A DNA stretch of 64,000 nucleotides from Candidatus Zixiibacteriota bacterium (GTDB lineage Bacteria; Zixibacteria; MSB-5A5; GN15; JACZUZ01), in assembly GCA_024280835.1 (NCBI GenBank), contig JAJRPJ010000009.1, forward strand, positions 1 through 64,000, written 5' to 3'. Of the stretch, positions 45,100 to 53,693 are shown piece after piece. A program made the position numbers and the translations under genes. Positions within the stretch are counted from its first letter, which is position 1; each line of letters begins with the position of its first letter. The notes under the pieces are model-generated. The model did no database searches. It was given only the letters and a program-made list of their open reading frames with translations, and was not told where the DNA came from.

Positions 45100-45261
45100 G
45101 GGCTTGTTGATAAAGTCCCAAACCGTTGCGTTGGGTCTTGCGACGGCGCTTTTTGCCGTTGTGTGACCCGACGCTTTACCTATGAAAACGTGTGAGGTCA
45201 CAATTTTCAAAAAGCGAAAATCAAGACCTCACACAACAAATGGGACTTTATCAACAAGCCC
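45100..45261. mobile_element. MITE-like element, 162 bp, 21-bp terminal inverted repeats
   Basis: The left end begins GGGCTTGTTGATAAAGTCCC and the right end is its exact reverse complement over 21 bp. The element is bordered by CTTG on both sides (45096-45099 and 45262-45265), a 4-bp target duplication. The flanks (GCCCCATCCG and CGGTGGG) look like one palindromic repeat split by the insertion. It carries no gene but two inner palindromes: 45128-45174 and GTGTGAGGTC/GACCTCACAC at 45190-45234. The mobilising transposase is not present. Confidence 0.82.
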
Positions 45262-45281
45262 CTTGCGGTGGGATTAGTAAA

Positions 45282-45393
45282 GTAGGTCATGTCTCCTTCT
45301 TAGGGACTTGACGGTTTTCCGGTTCCGCACATAATCACACTTTCATCTTTGGCATAGTGTGTGTCAAGTCCCTGAAAAGGGGACATGACCTAC
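45282..45393. mobile_element. palindromic element, copy A (112 bp)
   Basis: Starts GTAGGTCATGTC and ends GACATGACCTAC, with a second inverted pair inside (GGGACTTGAC...GTCAAGTCCC). It is nearly the same as copy B at 45837 and the same length. A non-autonomous element or REP/BIME-type repeat is likely. Confidence 0.8.
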
Positions 45394-45420
45394 GAGATTG
45401 TTCTGCTAACTGTCAGACAC

Positions 45421-45455
45421 AAAAAAAACCAGCGCCTGAATCGGGCGCTGGTTTT
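45421..45455 (-). terminator. terminator of the truncated gene (copy A side)
   Basis: AAAACCAGCGCC, a 7-nt loop and GGCGCTGGTTTT. On the minus strand it ends in a run of eight T. It is homologous to the hairpin at 45977 and part of the duplicated block. Confidence 0.9.
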
Positions 45456-45479
45456 CTTGTTTGGTGTTGCTATTCTTTG

Positions 45480-45507
45480 TTTCGTCAGGTCCTCAGACCT
45501 GACGAAA
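45480..45507. repeat. extragenic palindrome with core GTCAGGTCCTCAGACCTGAC
   Basis: TTTCGTCAGGTC, CTCA and GACCTGACGAAA form a perfect 12-bp stem. The same 20-bp core recurs at 55343-55362. Confidence 0.85.
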
Positions 45508-45540
45508 ATTAGTCGTAGGTATGCCTACAAGAATCCGAGA

Positions 45541-45885
45541 TTATGGGTGTTTGGCGCTGGCGGTTTTGAACTCGGGGTGTTTGCGGAGTTCCTTGATTAG
45601 GCCGTTGACGGCGCCGTAGATTGCATCAGGTAATGTTATCGAGGCGTCTTTGACTCTTAGGTAGCTCTTGCCCCATTTGGTGTTGAACTTGACTTCCATC
45701 ACTTGCGCGCCCGTTTTGGCATCGTATAGTAATAGTGTGACATAGGTATTGACTCCCCCCGACTCAGCTGCAAATCTCAATTTTGTCAGCAAAAAACTCT
45801 CGGCATTGGTGACATCGACATAACTTTGCCAGTATAGTAGGTCATGTCCCCTTTTTATGGACTTGACATTTTTACGGTTCCGCAC
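45541..45885 (-). pseudogene. 5'-truncated gene whose start lies inside palindromic element B
   Basis: A frame of 114 residues with a GTG start. The first 16 or so codons are encoded by palindromic element B, and protein-like sequence begins only at YWQSYVDVTNAESFLL. The remaining about 95 residues look like a genuine soluble domain (TYVTLLLYDAKTGAQVMEVK) of unknown family. No ribosome site precedes the GTG. The simplest reading is that the element inserted and the true 5' end was lost. Its own terminator lies downstream at 45421-45455. Confidence 0.65.
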
Positions 45886-45948
45886 ATGTTCAAACAGCCT
45901 TCTTTGGCATAGTGAGTGTCAAGTCCCTGAAAAGGGGACTTGACCTAC
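45837..45948. mobile_element. palindromic element, copy B (112 bp)
   Basis: Starts GTAGGTCATGTCCCC and ends GACTTGACCTAC, closely matching copy A. The match continues past the element through a terminator hairpin to about 46024 (copy A: to about 45471), so a block of about 190 bp is duplicated. Confidence 0.8.
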
Positions 45949-45974
45949 GAGATTGCTCTACTAACTATCAGATA

Positions 45975-46008
45975 CAAAAAACCAACGCCTGAATCGGACG
46001 CTGGTTTT
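45975..46008 (-). terminator. terminator of the TlpA-like gene (copy B side)
   Basis: The minus strand reads AAAACCAGCGTCC, loop GATTCA, then GGCGTTGGTTTTTT. The stem uses two G-U pairs in RNA. It lies 47 bp after the stop codon at 46055. Confidence 0.85.
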
Positions 46009-46054
46009 CTTGTTTGGTGTTGCTGTTTGTGTGACAAGTTACTGGTGTGACTCG

Positions 46055-47629
46055 CTAGTGGACATTGCCGATGATGGCTTTCTTGACGGTCGCCCCTAGG
46101 TTTTCTCCGTGAAGGTCTTCGCCCATCGCTACTAGATTACCTTTGCGGTCAACTAGGAACATAGCGGGGATGGATTTGACTAGGAATCTGTCGGCCAATG
46201 AAATATTCCAGCCCTTGCCTTCATAGATATGGCGCCAGTTCATTTCTTTCTCAGCAGTCCATTTCCGCAATTGTTTGGTCGTCACTCGACTGTCATAGTC
46301 CAAAGAAACTGAAATTATTTCCAGCCCCTGCGAATGGTATTCCTTGTAAACAGACTTAACATTCGGCAACTCAGCCAAACAAGGGCCGCACCATGTCGCC
46401 CAAAAATCGACGAGCACAACTTTACCTTTGTAATCGGCGAGAGTAACATTCTTGCCCTTGAAATCAGGTTGATTCAAATCCAGCGGCCAGATTGAGTTGA
46501 CAGCATCTGAATGAAAACCAACAGAGATAATACGCATGGCATCTTTGTCATCGTCTTCGCGGCACTTATCAATAAGCGTCCGCAAATCAGCATAAAGCGC
46601 CTGAACTTCTTCGGGGCCTTCCTCATTGGCGGTGGCTAGCTTGTGAGCCATAATCCAAGCGCTAGCTGAACCACTGAAACTTGATTTTTCACTAACCTTG
46701 GCGAAATACGCCTGCGCTTGATTTATTGATGCAGTTTGCTCAGCGGATGGTTCGTCATCACAAAGTTTCTTAACCAGAGCCAACCCAGCAAGGTAATTCG
46801 CTTCATCGGCGGCTGGTGGTGGCGGTGAGGTCGCTAAATAAGCTTGCGCTTCTTTGACAACACCATCGGAAAGCGAGCCCCAACAATCCCAGATGGTTTT
46901 GATATTGCCGATTGTGCGAACGCGGTATAGTCCAGAATCATAGGTTGAATCACCTTTACGTAATTCTTGTTCAGCCGCTAGTCGACGAGCATAGAAATCC
47001 AATGACGCGGCGGCATACTGCCAGTCATGCCAGATGACAGCATTGGCTTTGAGAATATCACTTTGGGCTTGCGTCCAAGCGTTAAGCTCTTCGGGAGTCG
47101 AGAAAGTTTGCGGAGGAGTTGAATAGTCAGGTAAGCCATGTGCGAACATCTTGTCTTTGTCGGCTAAGTTTGCTTTGCTCTGGGCAACTAGCTTCTCAAA
47201 CTCAGGACTATCTTTCAATGACGCCAAATCTGAGTCATTCAATAAGTCATCAGGATTCGCCCAACCACTGTTGACTGATTCTTTGAGCCAGTGCAGACCT
47301 TTTTCTAGGTTCCCTGTTCGACCATAAACACAGGCGAGATTATAGGCGCCAAGTTTGCCCTCGGGAACCAGTTCCATTTGCGCAGTGAAACTCCCCACAG
47401 CTTTGGCTTCGTCACCTGCGTTCAAAGCCTGATAGCCATCATTCGCTAGGCTACGGTACTGGTCTATTATTTCTGAACTGTAAACTTTGGGTAGCTGGAG
47501 ACCATTGCTTGAACTGGTTTCCTTCGACGATGAGCAGGCCAAAGTTATCACCGAGAGCGCCGCTGTCAATGTGAATAACCCAATACGGCTTGCGAGTTTC
47601 TCTGTCCTGTGTGTTAGTAATCTTTTCAT
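46055..47629 (-). CDS. lipoprotein with TPR-like region and C-terminal TlpA-type thioredoxin domain
   Basis: 524 residues. AAGGAAAGT precedes the ATG. The signal ends at ITLACSSS, a good lipobox. Residues about 55-160 look like TPR repeats (GYQALNAGDEAKAVGSFTAQ). A helical middle part follows. Residues about 385-524 form a thioredoxin fold of the AhpC-TSA/ResA/TlpA type with redox motif WATWCGPC (about 417) and the cis-Pro in KSIPAMFLVD. It probably reduces disulfides in the envelope, on the periplasmic face of a membrane. The partner proteins are unknown. Confidence 0.9.
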   Translation of the reverse strand: MKRLLTHRTEKLASRIGLFTLTAALSVITLACSSSKETSSSNGLQLPKVYSSEIIDQYRSLANDGYQALNAGDEAKAVGSFTAQMELVPEGKLGAYNLACVYGRTGNLEKGLHWLKESVNSGWANPDDLLNDSDLASLKDSPEFEKLVAQSKANLADKDKMFAHGLPDYSTPPQTFSTPEELNAWTQAQSDILKANAVIWHDWQYAAASLDFYARRLAAEQELRKGDSTYDSGLYRVRTIGNIKTIWDCWGSLSDGVVKEAQAYLATSPPPPAADEANYLAGLALVKKLCDDEPSAEQTASINQAQAYFAKVSEKSSFSGSASAWIMAHKLATANEEGPEEVQALYADLRTLIDKCREDDDKDAMRIISVGFHSDAVNSIWPLDLNQPDFKGKNVTLADYKGKVVLVDFWATWCGPCLAELPNVKSVYKEYHSQGLEIISVSLDYDSRVTTKQLRKWTAEKEMNWRHIYEGKGWNISLADRFLVKSIPAMFLVDRKGNLVAMGEDLHGENLGATVKKAIIGNVH

Positions 47630-47776
47630 ACTTTCCTTCCGTACAGATTCATTTCATAAATAGTGTACATACTCTTGTCGATACACACTGTTCTTCACTC
47701 AAGCTATAACGCACTTGATGGACTAACAGTTTCCTACTAATTTACTCATTCGGTGTAATTTATGGGAATTTGTCCC

Positions 47777-48670
47777 TTAGAACAAATCCATATCCGCTGT
47801 TGTCTGATACAGATATTCTAAGGCCACAGTCCGCTCTTTGCCTGAGCCACTAATCTCTACCACACGAACGCGAGCATAATGTTTGTCATCAGTCAGGGCC
47901 TCAAACACATCTCCAGCTTTGATTTTGACTTCATCGCTTTTTGAACCTGAACTTTTGACTCCAGCGGCGTCGAGCATGGACTTGAAATTGCCGACTTTGC
48001 GGAAACGTGTTGATTTTAGGCCAAAACTAAGTTTTGAAGGCGAACTAAGGAAATCACCTTTGGATGAACTAGAAAAATACAAATCATTGCGCGCATTGTC
48101 GGCGCGTTGCGCCGAACCTGCGGCAAAATCAAAACCATCGGTTTCACCTTTGTAGCGGATCAAGAGCGAAAACTCTCCCCCTGGCATAGGCGTAAAGTGA
48201 ATGACATTTGAGGGCTTGGATTCTGAGCCATCGGAGAAAACGTTGCGCACTACCGCTGTGTAGCGCACGCCATTAAGCAACGACCTTAGCTCGACTGTTT
48301 CCATAGTCTGGTCGGCATTTGTGTCACCAGGATATGGAGGGCCATTGTGCGACTCTAATATACCATTGGGGAAATTATCTGTCACTGCTGAATCAGGGAC
48401 GATATAGAAATTGTATCCACGGCTGGCGCCGGTTGTACCACAATTCGGGCGCCACTGGAAGAAAACACCATTGTCACGCGGGATGTATTGCAAGTCGCCC
48501 GGAACACGGGTATTGGATATGTAGGCGCCCTCCCCGCTGCTTTTAGCGCTCCTGGCCCCACCGCAACCTGTCAGAACAGTCATGGCTGCAATTATTAACA
48601 TTAAGCTGAGAAAAGAAGTCATAGAGGACTGTGAAAACAGATTCAAGAAACGACGAAATAGTTTAGCCAT
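47777..48670 (-). CDS. lipoprotein with fibronectin-III-like domain
   Basis: 297 residues. The signal MTSFLSLMLIIAAMTVLTGCGG ends in a clear lipobox (LTGC, Cys about 36). Residues about 60-160 read like an FnIII domain (NGVFFQWRPN, LNGVRYTAVVRNVFSDGSES). The C-terminal 130 residues are a beta-rich domain of unknown type that includes KIKAGDVFEALTDDKHYARV. It is probably anchored in the outer membrane. There is no clear operon partner; the gaps to both neighbours are about 100-150 bp. Confidence 0.82.
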   Translation of the reverse strand: MAKLFRRFLNLFSQSSMTSFLSLMLIIAAMTVLTGCGGARSAKSSGEGAYISNTRVPGDLQYIPRDNGVFFQWRPNCGTTGASRGYNFYIVPDSAVTDNFPNGILESHNGPPYPGDTNADQTMETVELRSLLNGVRYTAVVRNVFSDGSESKPSNVIHFTPMPGGEFSLLIRYKGETDGFDFAAGSAQRADNARNDLYFSSSSKGDFLSSPSKLSFGLKSTRFRKVGNFKSMLDAAGVKSSGSKSDEVKIKAGDVFEALTDDKHYARVRVVEISGSGKERTVALEYLYQTTADMDLF

Positions 48671-48760
48671 TTTGCGGGATTACATCCTTTGGAGTTAATG
48701 CGCCACACTGAGACGGCATTGGTAAGTTACTGTCTATATCTCTTTGTCTAACTTAATATC

Positions 48761-49705
48761 TTAGAAATCATCTGGACGAAAATTCGGGTCCGAGCGCGCG
48801 ATGCGCTCAAGTTTTGAGATTCCATTTGGACCGAAATAATTATCTTTCTTGCGATAGATTCTATCTTTGATTGCCTCTTCAAAACTAATGAACTCATAGC
48901 CCTCAGCGGCGATTACGTCCAACAAGTCGCCGAGAAACATAGCGTTTAGGCGGTTAACGTGCAAGAGCATGATATGTTTGACTGGCCGATTGACAACCTT
49001 ATTGGCGAGGTATTCGGCTTTGGCTAGGGCCTCAAGAATGTGCGACAAATACTCCTGCCGCAAATGATCAAAGGTTGTCGAATCTGTGGAAAACCGAATG
49101 CTCTCCATAGTCAGATTGTAGAGATAATCCTCAGTGTCAACCGAAACGTCAGCGATTATTATCTTGTTGTCCTTGAGAAGCGCATTGACTTTGTCCCGAA
49201 CTTTTGCGGACTCGCCATAGTGCAAATAAGGATAACGGAAGTAACGTTTTTTCTGTCCGAAACCCGAGAGAAAGGATTCTATTGTTCTGGCGCCAGCTAT
49301 GATGTCGCTGATAAATAACTCTGGCTCAGTGGTGTGTAGATCTTGATGTGTGTTTGTGTGATTGCCAAGGACATGTCCATCCTCTAGCCAGGCTGCTAGA
49401 ATATCCCAATCTGAGTTAATATTATCGCCGATCACAAACCCAGCTGATTTCACTTCGCGCTCGTGTAACGCATCAAGTATTCGTCGAGTGATTCCATGTC
49501 GCTCTTTGGAATCATAAACACGAACGACTGGTAAATCATCGAATGTCACAGAGATCTTGCGGGTCAGTTTTGCTTTGGCCTTCTTCTCAGAGGCCGGTTT
49601 TGATTGTGCTACAACCAAGGTACTTGAGAGAGTTAGTAGCAAGAGTAGCCCAACAATAACCGCTGGAAATAGTCTTTGAGACAGTCTTTGAGTTCGGTTG
49701 TCCAT
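48761..49705 (-). CDS. exported polysaccharide deacetylase (NodB/CE4 family)
   Basis: 314 residues with an N-terminal signal (VIVGLLLLLTLSSTLVVA). The NodB domain spans about 48-270. The catalytic Asp pair lies in VTFDDLP (about 53), the metal His residues in GNHTNTHQDL (about 117) and the motif-3 Arg in RYPYLHYG (about 160). The late part has HIMLLHVNRLNA, the motif-5 region with the catalytic His. It would remove N-acetyl groups from peptidoglycan or another polysaccharide in the periplasm. The substrate is undetermined. Confidence 0.92.
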   Translation of the reverse strand: MDNRTQRLSQRLFPAVIVGLLLLLTLSSTLVVAQSKPASEKKAKAKLTRKISVTFDDLPVVRVYDSKERHGITRRILDALHEREVKSAGFVIGDNINSDWDILAAWLEDGHVLGNHTNTHQDLHTTEPELFISDIIAGARTIESFLSGFGQKKRYFRYPYLHYGESAKVRDKVNALLKDNKIIIADVSVDTEDYLYNLTMESIRFSTDSTTFDHLRQEYLSHILEALAKAEYLANKVVNRPVKHIMLLHVNRLNAMFLGDLLDVIAAEGYEFISFEEAIKDRIYRKKDNYFGPNGISKLERIARSDPNFRPDDF

Positions 49706-49825
49706 GACTTGTATTGTACGTCCTCTCTAGGTGTATTTTCAAGATAAAAGCCAGTTCGCTGGGAGCCATTCACTGAGAGTTGACAGCCGACTAACGAACA
49801 CGTAGTCTCCATCTGGGGGTGAATC

Positions 49826-50206
49826 ATGATTAAAGCAAATCAAAAAGCATTAGTATCTACAAGCAATCTTCTATTTCGCAGTAAGCTCTCCTTGATGCTC
49901 AGAGCGCTTGAGTTAGAATCGGTAAGTTTGGGAGCCAAGGCTAATCTCAAAGAACTTATTCTGGAGCATAAGCCAGCTATTATAATCTTCGACCTAAGCC
50001 GAGAGATTATTGACTCGATTAGCGCAATTGTTGAGTTGCGTAGCTCTGAAGTTGGATTCAATGGAGCGATACTTTGCTTCGGCCCGCATGTCGCTACAGA
50101 ACTGTTGCAATCCGCCGAAAACTCAGGCGCGGACATGGTTATCCCCAACTCTGTCTTATCTGCCAAAGGCGGCAAGATAATTGAAAAGTTACTATCGAGT
50201 AGTTAG
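49826..50206 (+). CDS. degenerate receiver-like protein
   Basis: 126 residues with a CheY-like secondary-structure order. The phospho-acceptor strand is kept as AIIIFDLSREI, but the N-terminal acidic pair is missing (LVSTSNLLFR) and the conserved Lys at the end is absent (ADMVIPNSVLS). It is probably an atypical receiver that is not phosphorylated in the normal way. GGGGGTGAATC precedes the ATG. It is convergent with the regular receiver gene, and the stops are 5 bp apart. Confidence 0.7.
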   Translation: MIKANQKALVSTSNLLFRSKLSLMLRALELESVSLGAKANLKELILEHKPAIIIFDLSREIIDSISAIVELRSSEVGFNGAILCFGPHVATELLQSAENSGADMVIPNSVLSAKGGKIIEKLLSSS

Positions 50207-50211
50207 AAGAA

Positions 50212-50628
50212 TCATGAAGACGGATTTGAATTAGATCTTGAGCGGAGCTTCTCGCTAATCATCAGCGCTCGGCGAATAGACTCAATGATTTCAACATTCT
50301 TAAATGGCTTGAGAATTAGATCCGCGACACCCATCTCAAGGGCTTGACGTCGGGTTAAAGAATCAGAATAGCCAGTTATCAAAAGAGCGGTCAAGTTCCT
50401 GTGACGACTCAAGGCTTCTTTGACAAAGGTAATCCCGTCCATCTTGGGCATACGAATATCACTAATCAGAATATCAACGTTTGACCTGTCAAGAACCTCG
50501 AGACCTTCGAGACCGTCTTCGGCTATTGAAATTTTGCATCCATGCGTTCTTAATGTCCTAGTTAACAAATCACGCATAATTTGCTCATCATCTACAATAA
50601 GAAAATGTCTATGTTTCAATGATGTCAA
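50212..50628 (-). CDS. single-domain response regulator (CheY-like receiver)
   Basis: 138 residues from a TTG start (ribosome site GCGGGTAT is weak; a second TTG three codons on is possible). All key residues are present: IVDDEQ, phospho-Asp in SDIRMPKMDG, LITGY, and Lys in KPFKN. The C-terminus is Ser/Arg-rich and there is no output domain. It belongs to the same subfamily as the receivers at 2099 (minus) and 35385 (plus, broken). The kinase partner is not in the window. Confidence 0.92.
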   Translation of the reverse strand: MTSLKHRHFLIVDDEQIMRDLLTRTLRTHGCKISIAEDGLEGLEVLDRSNVDILISDIRMPKMDGITFVKEALSRHRNLTALLITGYSDSLTRRQALEMGVADLILKPFKNVEIIESIRRALMISEKLRSRSNSNPSS

Positions 50629-50793
50629 TGGATACCCGCTTTTGTTGAACTGCCACTAGTTGAATTGCCACTAGGCAATAATTCTTGTTCAATGATTCGC
50701 AAACATTGATTCATAGTGAATCAATGTTCCTAAATCACTAATCGGCGGAAAACGGAAAATCTTTACTCCAATTGGCTACTGCAACATGCTCTA

Positions 50794-53235
50794 TTAGGGC
50801 CCGCAAACTGGCCCAAGGCCAGAATTGAAAATCCAGCTAATAAGAAAAGTTACATCAGCAATATTGACAGATCCGTCTCCATTAGCATCGGCTGATTGTT
50901 CGCAAACTGGCGCCACTCCAGAGCCAAAAATACGGGCGACAAGAAATGTTACGTCGGCAATATTGGCGCTGAAATCAAAATTCGCATCGCCTGGGACCAC
51001 ACAACAAGTCGAAACCAAGGTTATTGTCCCTGAGAGAGTGTCTGGTGCAAAGTTGACTATATCGGAAGCAAACAATGGCGACGCGCCACCAAAACTGGGC
51101 ATAGTAATCGGATGTGGTGTTGCGCTCGGGCTACCAAGAATAGTGAAGAACAAATTAAGAACAGCTCCAGAACCAGCGGCAAGGAATGGTTCAGAAGGAG
51201 CCACTGTCATCGAGTAAGCTGCTCGCTTGTTAAAAGGATCAATACTGACTTGGCTCAAAGCTCCGAATGTCTCAGTGCGCAATCCTGTTGTTGTCGCGCT
51301 ATCAAAGCTCAATGACAGAGGGCCGTCGTTCCATGAGAACGGAATGACGATTTGGCTTAGTGGCCTTGTATTTCGGGCATAGATTTCGACATTAACCTGT
51401 GAGCCACCGCCGCCAGTTACATCTTGTGATATCAATGTATCAGCGACAATTAACAATCTCTCTGGTTTACGAACTATCAAAGACTCACCACCGCGAGTGA
51501 CCGTTAAATTCAAATCATAGAGACCGGGCAAGGTGTAGTTGTGACTCGGGTCTTCGGAACTTGATGAACTACTATCTCCGAAGTCCCAGAGATAATTATC
51601 AATTGGAGTCAATGGCGTGGCGCTGAATGACACAGTTGCTGGCGCGCGCGCAAACTGCGGAGCAACACCTAGGTCGGCGTCAATAACAACTCCAAAAAGC
51701 GCGTCTATTCCCGCCCGCAAATCTGGCAGAGGACCAATGTGCTCTAGAGTATCACCTTGTTGCGGTGAACCTGTGGCATTTAAGATGGTTCGAATCTCAT
51801 CGGCATCCAGAGTGGCTCCGCCACTAGCGGCCTTGTAGGCGGCCTGTAGCGCTATCACCGAGCCAGTGACGATTGGCGAAGCCGACGATGTGCCAGAAAA
51901 ACTGCGAGTATACCAAGTGTTGTCAGAGGCGCCACTGTAAAGATCGCCATAACCAGTTGTGGTCACGCCATTACCATAACCTTGCAAATTGACCCGTTCG
52001 CCATAGTTAGAAAAGGCCAAACGACGACGCGCGATGCCAAAGGGAATGAGCTGATTGGCGGGCGCTCCCGCCCCACATATTATTGCATGCGAATTGCGGA
52101 AAGTTGTGTCGAATACTTGTTGGTAAATTGATGTGTCATCATAGTTTTCTCCGCCATTGCCTGCGGCCTCGCAGATAGTCATACCCATCGCCCAAATCTG
52201 AACAAAAACATCAAAGTTGGCCTGAAAATACTCCATTGCCACAAACCCAGCTTGTCCGCTAATGACTTGAAAATTGAAATGCGGACCTGGGGTGTGTAAT
52301 TCTATTAAAAACACATCGCCCGGATTCATACTTGCCGCCGCTGTCAGCATTGTTCCCAACGAAGAATGCCCCCACTGCGCCGCTGGAACTATACCGCGCG
52401 TGCCTGTGCCATTGTCGGCGCCGATAATCTCTCCCATCACTGCAGTACCGTGGTCATTATCAGAGCTACTGCCACTGGTAACTATCACTGGCGGGTTGGA
52501 TGCCAATTCTTCATGTGAAAGATTCCAACCGTTTTCGATATCGACGATTATAATCCCAGCGCCGTACCCATCGGCAAACTCGCCAGCGGAGTAAGCGTCA
52601 ACACCATCTGGAGCAGCTTCTAAATAATCCTGGTCATCCTGAAATGATGGAGTGCTTGAGGCCACCGAGGCCAGTTGGGATGACTGTGATTGAGTGGGCA
52701 AAGCGCCCATTTCAAAGTTATCTAATGTCGCCAGATAGGCGCGTGGCTCGGGGTAGGCAATCTCTATATAATCAAGGGCGTTGAGTTCATTGCACAGTCG
52801 CTCACATTCGGCAGGATCTGTTATTTCGATGTAATAGTAATTTGCCAAGTCAGCTAACTCTTGATTGGTCTTACGCTGTAAAGCCTCACGTTGTCTATCA
52901 AGTTCACCAGCCGGAATTTTTAACAACGGCTTGATTGTCGCTTTTAGTTCATGTTTCTTCAGAACTGTCAGGACTGATGATATGTCTTTGCCAGCGAGCG
53001 ACCGTAAACCAGAGGCGCCACGACCAGTGATCGCGCGCACCTGTGAGCCCTCGGCAAATTTAATAACAATTCTGAGAATATCCGCCTGAGCGCCAATAAC
53101 TGTCGTTGGAGGTTTGTACGCCGCCACGCGTGGTTTCAATTTGGCGCTGGCTGTCCCTACGGCGGTCAGCAATACCATGAGGGTCAGAACGGTTGTCTTT
53201 GGCCTTATTAGATTCTTAATCAGTTCCATATTCAT
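50794..53235 (-). CDS. secreted subtilisin-like protease with PKD, cohesin-like and dockerin domains
   Basis: 813 residues. The signal peptide covers about 1-31. A long pro-region runs to about 215. The S8 domain has Asp in IIIVDIENGW (about 232), His in DNDHGTAVMG (about 262), Asn in EAAGNGGEN (about 360) and Ser in SGTSSASP (about 450). A PKD domain lies at about 525-598 (WDFGDSSSSSSEDPSHNY). A cohesin-like sandwich follows (about 600-740, VNVEIYARNTRPLSQIVIPF), then the tag from CCVVPGDANFDF to GPVCGP. It shares its whole architecture with the subtilase at 29112, although the catalytic domains are quite different, so the two are not recent duplicates. Confidence 0.92.
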   Translation of the reverse strand: MNMELIKNLIRPKTTVLTLMVLLTAVGTASAKLKPRVAAYKPPTTVIGAQADILRIVIKFAEGSQVRAITGRGASGLRSLAGKDISSVLTVLKKHELKATIKPLLKIPAGELDRQREALQRKTNQELADLANYYYIEITDPAECERLCNELNALDYIEIAYPEPRAYLATLDNFEMGALPTQSQSSQLASVASSTPSFQDDQDYLEAAPDGVDAYSAGEFADGYGAGIIIVDIENGWNLSHEELASNPPVIVTSGSSSDNDHGTAVMGEIIGADNGTGTRGIVPAAQWGHSSLGTMLTAAASMNPGDVFLIELHTPGPHFNFQVISGQAGFVAMEYFQANFDVFVQIWAMGMTICEAAGNGGENYDDTSIYQQVFDTTFRNSHAIICGAGAPANQLIPFGIARRRLAFSNYGERVNLQGYGNGVTTTGYGDLYSGASDNTWYTRSFSGTSSASPIVTGSVIALQAAYKAASGGATLDADEIRTILNATGSPQQGDTLEHIGPLPDLRAGIDALFGVVIDADLGVAPQFARAPATVSFSATPLTPIDNYLWDFGDSSSSSSEDPSHNYTLPGLYDLNLTVTRGGESLIVRKPERLLIVADTLISQDVTGGGGSQVNVEIYARNTRPLSQIVIPFSWNDGPLSLSFDSATTTGLRTETFGALSQVSIDPFNKRAAYSMTVAPSEPFLAAGSGAVLNLFFTILGSPSATPHPITMPSFGGASPLFASDIVNFAPDTLSGTITLVSTCCVVPGDANFDFSANIADVTFLVARIFGSGVAPVCEQSADANGDGSVNIADVTFLISWIFNSGLGPVCGP

Positions 53236-53490
53236 CTACAACTTCCTATGCTATTGGCAATAAGTGATCATATAGATTATACAAATCTGCCACAAACTGG
53301 AATATCCAGCATATTGCGGCATTCTACTTACTAAATCGACAAGTGAGGGAACAGCTTAACGAACTGCAACAGCGGTAATTACGGCTCGGATATATGGGTG
53401 GAGTAGAGTGAAAACAATCCTCTATCCAACGAAATTTAAGATACCACATCTTCACCCTGTATCAAGCGAAATCTAGCCCGAGCTAAAACG

Positions 53491-53525
53491 AAAAAATCCC
53501 GTAGGGTTAGAACCCTAGGGATTTT
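53491..53525 (-). terminator. terminator of the tpiA-secG-tRNA-Leu unit
   Basis: The minus strand reads AAAATCCCTAGGGTT, a 2-nt loop, then AACCCTACGGGATTTTTT with one bulged base. It lies 42 bp past tRNA-Leu. Confidence 0.9.
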
Positions 53526-53566
53526 AGAAAATCTTGATTTTGGTCTTGAACTTGATCTTAATTCTT

Positions 53567-53648
53567 TGCGGAAGGGGGGACTTGAACCCCCATACCTTGC
53601 GGCGCCACCCCCTCAAGATGGTGCGTCTACCAATTCCGCCACTCCCGC
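53567..53648 (-). tRNA. tRNA-Leu (anticodon GAG)
   Basis: A class II tRNA on the minus strand with acceptor GCGGGAG/CTTCCGC (two weak pairs), anticodon arm CCATC-TTGAGGG-GGTGG, a long variable arm and T arm GGGGG-TTCAAGT-CCCCC. The discriminator is A and no CCA is encoded. It lies 45 bp downstream of secG, a common bacterial arrangement. Confidence 0.95.
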
Positions 53649-53693
53649 GTTGAATTATTCTAGTAAGAACTTCAGATATATTGCAGGAGGGAA

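Noticed and set aside
44129-46054. A complete insertion sequence or composite transposon
   Set aside because: Only the transposase tail of one IS3 element is present; the other repeats have different ends and no transposase gene lies between them.
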